20,641 nucleotides of DNA from an uncultured Bacteroidales bacterium (GTDB lineage: Bacteria > Bacteroidota > Bacteroidia > Bacteroidales > UBA3663): contig CAJOOX010000147.1 of the NCBI GenBank assembly GCA_905236195.1, forward strand, positions 1-20,641, written 5' to 3'. This document shows, in pieces, positions 17,133-20,641 of the stretch (its first letter is position 1; every line of letters begins with the position of its first letter). The notes under the pieces are model-generated. The model made no database searches and had not been told where the DNA came from. It saw only the letters and a program-made list of their open reading frames with translations. The translations under genes were made by a program, and so were the position numbers.

Positions 17133-17200
17133 TCGATTTTAGCATTTTCGTTCGCCTGGGTCAATTGTCCAATTGTAAAATTGTTCAATGGTCCAATTTA
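17133..17200 (-). repeat. Composite interspersed repeat, copy A
   Basis: This stretch aligns almost gap-free with 20006-20070. The two share an exact 19-mer, aattgtccaattgtaaaat (17163-17181 and 20035-20053), plus flanking gtccaatt units and a c-g-rich centre near 17148-17160 next to a tttta motif. Both copies lie upstream of minus-strand genes in the same orientation. No ORF or transposase is linked to it. Confidence 0.75.
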
Positions 17201-17327
17201 TATGCTCTAAACACTAAACTCTACACAAATTCTAAGAAGTGCTATAACAGAACGAAGAAGACCATCTCCCGACGCTCTTCTTCACAAACCTTAAATCTAA
17301 TACCATGAAAAACACGGGGCAAATATA
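17200..17327 (-). ncRNA. Candidate small RNA or long 5' leader upstream of the AlkZ-related gene
   Basis: On the minus strand a -7 box TATATTTG (17327-17320) is followed by CCCCGTG, so transcription would start near 17312-17315. The next 60 bases carry an 8-bp stem (17276-17283 with 17254-17261, GAAGAAGA/TCTTCTTC) around a 14-base loop. No good -33 element and no clear terminator were found. The predicted 5' segment, starting GTGTTTTTCATGG, seems familiar to me from other Bacteroidales intergenic regions, which is unverified memory. It could be a stand-alone RNA or a leader. The remaining bases, about 17330-17427, hold only an A/T-rich tract and a weak imperfect inverted repeat near 17359-17395. 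Confidence 0.35.
17320..17327 (-). promoter_or_regulatory. Bacteroidetes -7 box upstream of the AlkZ-related gene
   Basis: Minus-strand TATATTTG matches TAnnTTTG. It lies about 264 bases before the AlkZ-related ATG and 100 bases after the pgeF stop, so it would either drive a small RNA or give that gene a leader of about 255 bases. No TTTG lies 19-21 bases upstream. Confidence 0.5.
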
Positions 17328-17427
17328 ATCATTTTAAAATAAAAAATGGAATAAAGTGGAAGTTATCGCCCTGATTTTTAAAACGATTTAACTTTCACCT
17401 GTACCCCAGCGCATTACTTAAGACTTT

Positions 17428-18222
17428 TTAAGATTTATTATACTCCGGTTTCACGAGAAGACAGGATGCGATTCTACCGGATTTCACACCAATGCGTCTG
17501 GCCGAAAACAGATGGTCGGAATTCTGCCAGGTACAGAAGGGCGTACAGTCGATGCGGTCGAGCTGAAGGCCTGCCTCCAGAAGATCTTCCACATTAGACT
17601 GCCAAAGGTCCACATGGGGTTTGACATAGCCGTCGCGATACACGCACCCGGCCCTGTCAGCTGCGACAAAGGCCTCAGCCACCTCCTCGCCCACCTCAAA
17701 GGCGGCAGGAGAAATGGAAGGTCCTAGTGCGGCGTAGATATCAGCGGCATTTCCGCCCGATACGTCCAACATCCTGGTCACAGCCTTCTTCACGATATGT
17801 TTCACCGTGCCTCGCCAGCCGGCATGTACAGCAGCTATCGTTCCGGTCTCGGGGTCATAGAGCAGGACGGGCACGCAATCGGCAGTTGAGACACCTATGA
17901 GCAGATTTCTCTCGCGTGTGATAACACCATCGACTTCCAATGCCGGCGGTGTTGCAGCATCGACCACAGCGATTACGTCGCCATGCACCTGTCGCGGAAA
18001 CCACATCCTGTCGGTGGGGATGCCTAAGGCATCGGCCACAGCCTGACGGCAGGCAGTCACGTGGACGGGATCGTCTCCGCTATAGTCACACAGATTCCAT
18101 TGGGAATAGGGATTCCCCACTTCAGTCTCACCCCTGAGGGTAAAAAAATGAGTCAAAGCGGGCTGCCCGGAGAGCAACTCGCTTTGCAGAACAGGTATAT
18201 CCCTGATTTCGGATTGCTTCAT
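17428..18222 (-). CDS. pgeF: Peptidoglycan editing factor / multicopper-type polyphenol oxidase family protein
   Basis: YfiH/LACC1-family protein of 264 residues. The conserved metal/catalytic set is visible with family spacing: His80 in PRQVHGD, Cys116 in ADCVPVLL, His133 in HAGWRG. The following LGPSISPAAFEVGEEV and CTWQNSDHLFSARR are also typical. Family members have been reported to act on purine nucleosides (adenosine deaminase and phosphorylase activities) and, in E. coli, to prevent L-Ser misincorporation into peptidoglycan; which of these holds here is unknown. Its ATG overlaps the obgE stop by one base (TAATG), so translation is likely coupled. It is the last gene of the hpt-adk-obgE-pgeF cluster. 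Confidence 0.93.
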   Translation of the reverse strand: MKQSEIRDIPVLQSELLSGQPALTHFFTLRGETEVGNPYSQWNLCDYSGDDPVHVTACRQAVADALGIPTDRMWFPRQVHGDVIAVVDAATPPALEVDGVITRERNLLIGVSTADCVPVLLYDPETGTIAAVHAGWRGTVKHIVKKAVTRMLDVSGGNAADIYAALGPSISPAAFEVGEEVAEAFVAADRAGCVYRDGYVKPHVDLWQSNVEDLLEAGLQLDRIDCTPFCTWQNSDHLFSARRIGVKSGRIASCLLVKPEYNKS

Positions 18223-19352
18223 TACCAGTCAACTTCTACATCCCCGGCATCTTCTGTCACAGGGCCTTCATGACCGAAGGGATCGTTCTCCTCATAGTCG
18301 TCCTCGTCGGATGGGCGTGAAATATCCAGGTTGCGATGTGTGAAGGTCTGGATGCGGTTCGATTCGTCATTGAGGATATTCCATAGAGCATCTTTGAGCT
18401 CGGTGAGACCCTGTCCGGTAACCGACGAGATGAAAAGGGCCGGAATCCCATCAGGCAGTTCGGCACGCATCTGGTCGATGAGTTCGTCATCAAGCATATC
18501 ACATTTTGTGATAGCCAGCAGCCGCTGTTTGTCCATCAGTTCGGGATTGTATTTGGTGAGTTCGCCCAACAGAATCTCATAATCCCTGCGAATGTCGTTG
18601 GTGTCGGCCGGAATCATGAAGAGCAGCACCGAGTTGCGTTCGATGTGACGCAGGAAACGCAGTCCGATACCCTTGCCTTCGGAAGCGCCCTCGATGATGC
18701 CGGGAATATCGGCCATCACAAACGAGCGGTTGTCGCGATAAGGCACTAAGCCCAACATCGGTTCTAGCGTTGTGAAGGGGTAGTCGGCAATCTTGGGTTT
18801 TGCCTTGGATAGTGCGGAAACCAAGGTCGATTTACCGGCATTGGGGAAACCCACCAGCCCCACATCGGCCAGGAGTTTCAGCTCGAGAATAACGGTGCGC
18901 TCCACCGCAGGTTCGCCGGGCTGCGCATAACGGGGCGTTTGGTTGGTTGCCGAACGGAACTGCCAGTTACCAAGACCGCCACGTCCACCGTTCAAGAGGG
19001 TGAGCGTCTGGCCGTCCTCGGTAATCTCGGCAAGGTATTCGCCCGTCTCGGCATCGTAGGCCACGGTGCCGCAGGGCACTTCGATTGTCACCGAATCGCC
19101 GTCCTTGCCGTGACTCTTGTTTTCGCCGCCCCTTTGTCCGTCGCCGGCAAAGATGTGGCGCTGATAACGCAGATGCAGCAGTGTCCAGAAGTTACGGTTG
19201 CCGTGCAGAATCACATCACCGCCCTTACCGCCGTCACCGCCGTCGGGGCCACCCTTGGGCAGATACTTGGCTGTATGGAGATGCATGCATCCCGCGCCGC
19301 CTTTACCCGAGCGGCAATAGATTTTAACGTAGTCTACGAAATTGGTTTCCAT
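18222..19352 (-). CDS. obgE: Obg family GTPase
   Basis: Ribosome-assembly GTPase of 376 residues linked to 50S maturation and the stringent response. The N-terminal Obg fold is glycine-rich ([31 protein letters not shown]). G-domain motifs are G1 GFPNAGKST (Gly168, Lys174), G3 [10 protein letters not shown]4 TKCDML and G5 SSVTGQG. The C terminus after about residue 340 is short and strongly acidic, with no C-terminal OCT domain of the Bacillus type. ATG at 19350-19352 follows the adk stop after three bases, and its own stop overlaps pgeF. This tight packing makes an operon near certain. Confidence 0.97.
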   Translation of the reverse strand: METNFVDYVKIYCRSGKGGAGCMHLHTAKYLPKGGPDGGDGGKGGDVILHGNRNFWTLLHLRYQRHIFAGDGQRGGENKSHGKDGDSVTIEVPCGTVAYDAETGEYLAEITEDGQTLTLLNGGRGGLGNWQFRSATNQTPRYAQPGEPAVERTVILELKLLADVGLVGFPNAGKSTLVSALSKAKPKIADYPFTTLEPMLGLVPYRDNRSFVMADIPGIIEGASEGKGIGLRFLRHIERNSVLLFMIPADTNDIRRDYEILLGELTKYNPELMDKQRLLAITKCDMLDDELIDQMRAELPDGIPALFISSVTGQGLTELKDALWNILNDESNRIQTFTHRNLDISRPSDEDDYEENDPFGHEGPVTEDAGDVEVDW

Positions 19353-19355
19353 ATT

Positions 19356-19931
19356 TTATTTTACAGCGTCAATAGCGGCTTTGATGTCGCCGTAGATGCG
19401 GTCGATCGAACCTACGCCTTCGATGCGGGCGTACTTGCCCTGTTGGATATAGAATTCGCGCAGGGGCTGCGTCTGCCCGTGATAGGTTTCCAGGCGCTTC
19501 TTTGCAGTTTCCTCGTTGTCGTCGCTGCGGCCGGAGGTCTGGCCGCGCAGAATGATGCGCTTTACGAGTTCGGCATCGTCCACTTCCAGGCCGATGACCG
19601 TCGAAACCTTCTCTCCGCGTTCGGCGAGCAGCTGGTCAAGCGCCTGAGCCTGGGGAATCGTGCGGGGGAAGCCGTCGAAGATGACGCCCTTGATGTCCTT
19701 GCCATAGCCGTCGAGCACCTTGGCAAGCATGTTGATGATGAGTTCGTCACTCACCAGTTTACCCTCGTCGATACAAGCCTTGGCAATCTTGCCGAGTTCT
19801 GTTTCGTTCTTTATCTCGTTGCGGAGCACATCGCCCGTTGAGATGTGTGCTACGCCGTATTCTGCGATAATCTTATCGCTCTGGGTACCTTTGCCGGAAC
19901 CGGGGGCACCGAAAATTACTATATTCAGCAT
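19356..19931 (-). CDS. adk: Adenylate kinase (short form)
   Basis: Catalyses ATP + AMP to 2 ADP, setting the adenylate energy charge. The 191-residue protein has P-loop GAPGSGKGT (Lys14), AMP-site STGDVLRNEI, DGFPRTIPQAQALD, and the lid RGQTSGRSDDN from Arg129. The lid is the short type, without the zinc-finger-like insertion found in long bacterial Adk, so it resembles short-form adenylate and UMP/CMP kinases; the genomic position favours adenylate kinase. The 163-bp gap between it and upstream hpt is filled by repeats that continue to within 7 bases of the start codon. It is followed by obgE with a 3-base gap. Confidence 0.96.
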   Translation of the reverse strand: MLNIVIFGAPGSGKGTQSDKIIAEYGVAHISTGDVLRNEIKNETELGKIAKACIDEGKLVSDELIINMLAKVLDGYGKDIKGVIFDGFPRTIPQAQALDQLLAERGEKVSTVIGLEVDDAELVKRIILRGQTSGRSDDNEETAKKRLETYHGQTQPLREFYIQQGKYARIEGVGSIDRIYGDIKAAIDAVK

Positions 19932-19938
19932 GGGGTTA

Positions 19939-20017
19939 TTTTACTGTTTGACTATTTTACTATTTACGATTTTACTATTTGACCATTTTACTATTTGACC
20001 ATTTCACTATTTTACCA
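19939..20017 (-). repeat. 16-bp tandem repeat in the adk leader
   Basis: Five degenerate units of 15-16 bp, beginning at 19939, 19955, 19970, 19986 and 20002; units 3 and 4 are identical (ttttactatttgacca). On the minus strand the units read like GGTCAAATAGTAAAAT and end 7 bases before the adk ATG, so they occupy the translation-initiation region. Copy number may vary by slippage. Confidence 0.85.
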
Positions 20018-20070
20018 TTTACGCTCGTTTGGCTAATTGTCCAATTGTAAAATAGTCCAATAGTCCAATT
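20006..20070 (-). repeat. Composite interspersed repeat, copy B
   Basis: Homologous to 17133-17200, with the shared 19-mer at 20035-20053, the C/G-bearing centre near 20018-20033 and repeated agtccaat units. A further tgtccaattta near 20079-20089 matches the outer end of copy A. It lies between the hpt stop and adk start, on the same side of a minus-strand gene as copy A. Confidence 0.75.
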
Positions 20071-20094
20071 GAGACGGTTGTCCAATTTATTTAC

Positions 20095-20640
20095 TTACTC
20101 GTCCAGCACATAGATGTCGGGCAGGTTGCGACCGTCCTCGTCGTAGTCGAGACCATAACCCACAATGAAATCATTGGGGATTTCGAGGGCGCAGTAGTCG
20201 ATATGGAGCGTAGGAACCTTGAGAGCCGCAGGCTTGCGCAGCAGTGTGGAGACGTATACGTGGGCAGCACCGAGGTCGTAAAGCTGGCTCACCATGCGGT
20301 CCATCGTGAAGCCGGTATCGACGATGTCCTCAACGACCACGACGGTGCGGTCCACCAGCGACTCGTGGAGTGAGGCGATGGTTTTGACGGTGCCCGACGA
20401 TGACATGCCGCTGTAGGATTTCATACGCATGAAGGTAATCTGCGAAGGAATCGTAATCTTGCGGTAGAGGTCGGCGGCAAAGATGAAGGCTCCGTTGAGT
20501 ACACAAACGAAGATGGGATTCTTCTCAGCCAGCTCCGCATTGATTTTCTCTGCAACACGGCTCACGGCCTCGTCAATCTGCTGTGCTGTGAGGTAGAGAC
20601 GGAAACGCTTGTCCCTCACCTGAACTGTTTTATTTTCCAT
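20095..20640 (-). CDS. hpt: Hypoxanthine phosphoribosyltransferase
   Basis: Purine-salvage enzyme (181 residues) that joins hypoxanthine or guanine to PRPP, giving IMP or GMP. The PRPP-binding loop VVVVEDIVDTGFTM has the adjacent acidic pair Glu104-Asp105, and Asp108-Thr-Gly. VCVLNGAFIFAADL and the C-terminal DFIVGYGLDYDEDGRNLPDIYVL are also family signatures. The ATG at 20638-20640 is one base from the window edge; length and the N-terminal sequence suggest the gene is complete, but its promoter is outside the window. It precedes adk on the same strand after a 163-bp repeat-filled gap, so cotranscription with adk-obgE-pgeF is likely but not shown. Confidence 0.96.
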   Translation of the reverse strand: MENKTVQVRDKRFRLYLTAQQIDEAVSRVAEKINAELAEKNPIFVCVLNGAFIFAADLYRKITIPSQITFMRMKSYSGMSSSGTVKTIASLHESLVDRTVVVVEDIVDTGFTMDRMVSQLYDLGAAHVYVSTLLRKPAALKVPTLHIDYCALEIPNDFIVGYGLDYDEDGRNLPDIYVLDE

Positions 20641-20641
20641 A

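Noticed and set aside
16184..17427. Insertion sequence or genomic island
   Set aside because: Repeats are present but I see no transposase, no terminal repeats enclosing a gene, no target-site duplication, and the flanking genes are normal core genes.
18939..19841. Plus-strand open frame (300 codons) across obgE and adk
   Set aside because: It spans the junction of two well-supported minus-strand genes and encodes no known motif.

Overview
This 20.6 kb window reads as ordinary chromosome from a member of the Bacteroidales, most likely the Prevotellaceae. The lineage call rests on Bacteroidetes-type promoter elements (TAnnTTTG -7 boxes before several genes, and one full TTTG-N20-TATTTTTG promoter before fbp), A/T-rich leaders without clear Shine-Dalgarno sequences, a class III fructose-bisphosphatase, a DbpA-like RNA helicase, and the hpt-adk-obgE-pgeF gene order. 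Genus assignment is inference. No plasmid, phage, insertion sequence, CRISPR array, rRNA or tRNA gene is visible.

Layout. A few codons of a + strand gene end at 36, then a strong hairpin (48-83) separates it from glyA (-), which follows an L,D-transpeptidase gene (-). From a 139-bp divergent region a + strand pair starts: a DbpA-like helicase gene and mfd, overlapping by one base. A bidirectional terminator (7299-7334) separates mfd from a secreted TPR protein gene (-) that lies downstream of gyrA (-). gyrA and folC are divergent. folC, fbp and a DNA polymerase III delta-prime gene run on the + strand; fbp has its own promoter and overlaps the delta-prime gene by 4 bp. Next comes an array of 41-bp tandem repeats (16191-16383), then a minus-strand AlkZ-related gene with a long repeat-bearing upstream region, and finally the minus-strand cluster hpt-adk-obgE-pgeF, transcribed in that order.

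The genes cover one-carbon metabolism (glyA, folC), purine salvage and nucleotide balance (hpt, adk), gluconeogenesis (fbp), DNA topology, replication and repair (gyrA, delta prime, mfd, possibly the AlkZ-related protein), ribosome biogenesis (DbpA-like helicase, ObgE) and cell-wall modification or editing (L,D-transpeptidase, PgeF).

The coding content is conventional; I did not find a convincing new protein system. The unexplained structure is in the intergenic DNA: (1) a 41-bp array bounded by perfect 11-bp inverted repeats; (2) a composite A/T-rich repeat present in two copies, each on the 5' side of a minus-strand gene; (3) a 16-bp tandem repeat ending 7 bases before the adk start codon; and (4) a possible small RNA or long leader upstream of the AlkZ-related gene with its own -7 box and a symmetric hairpin.
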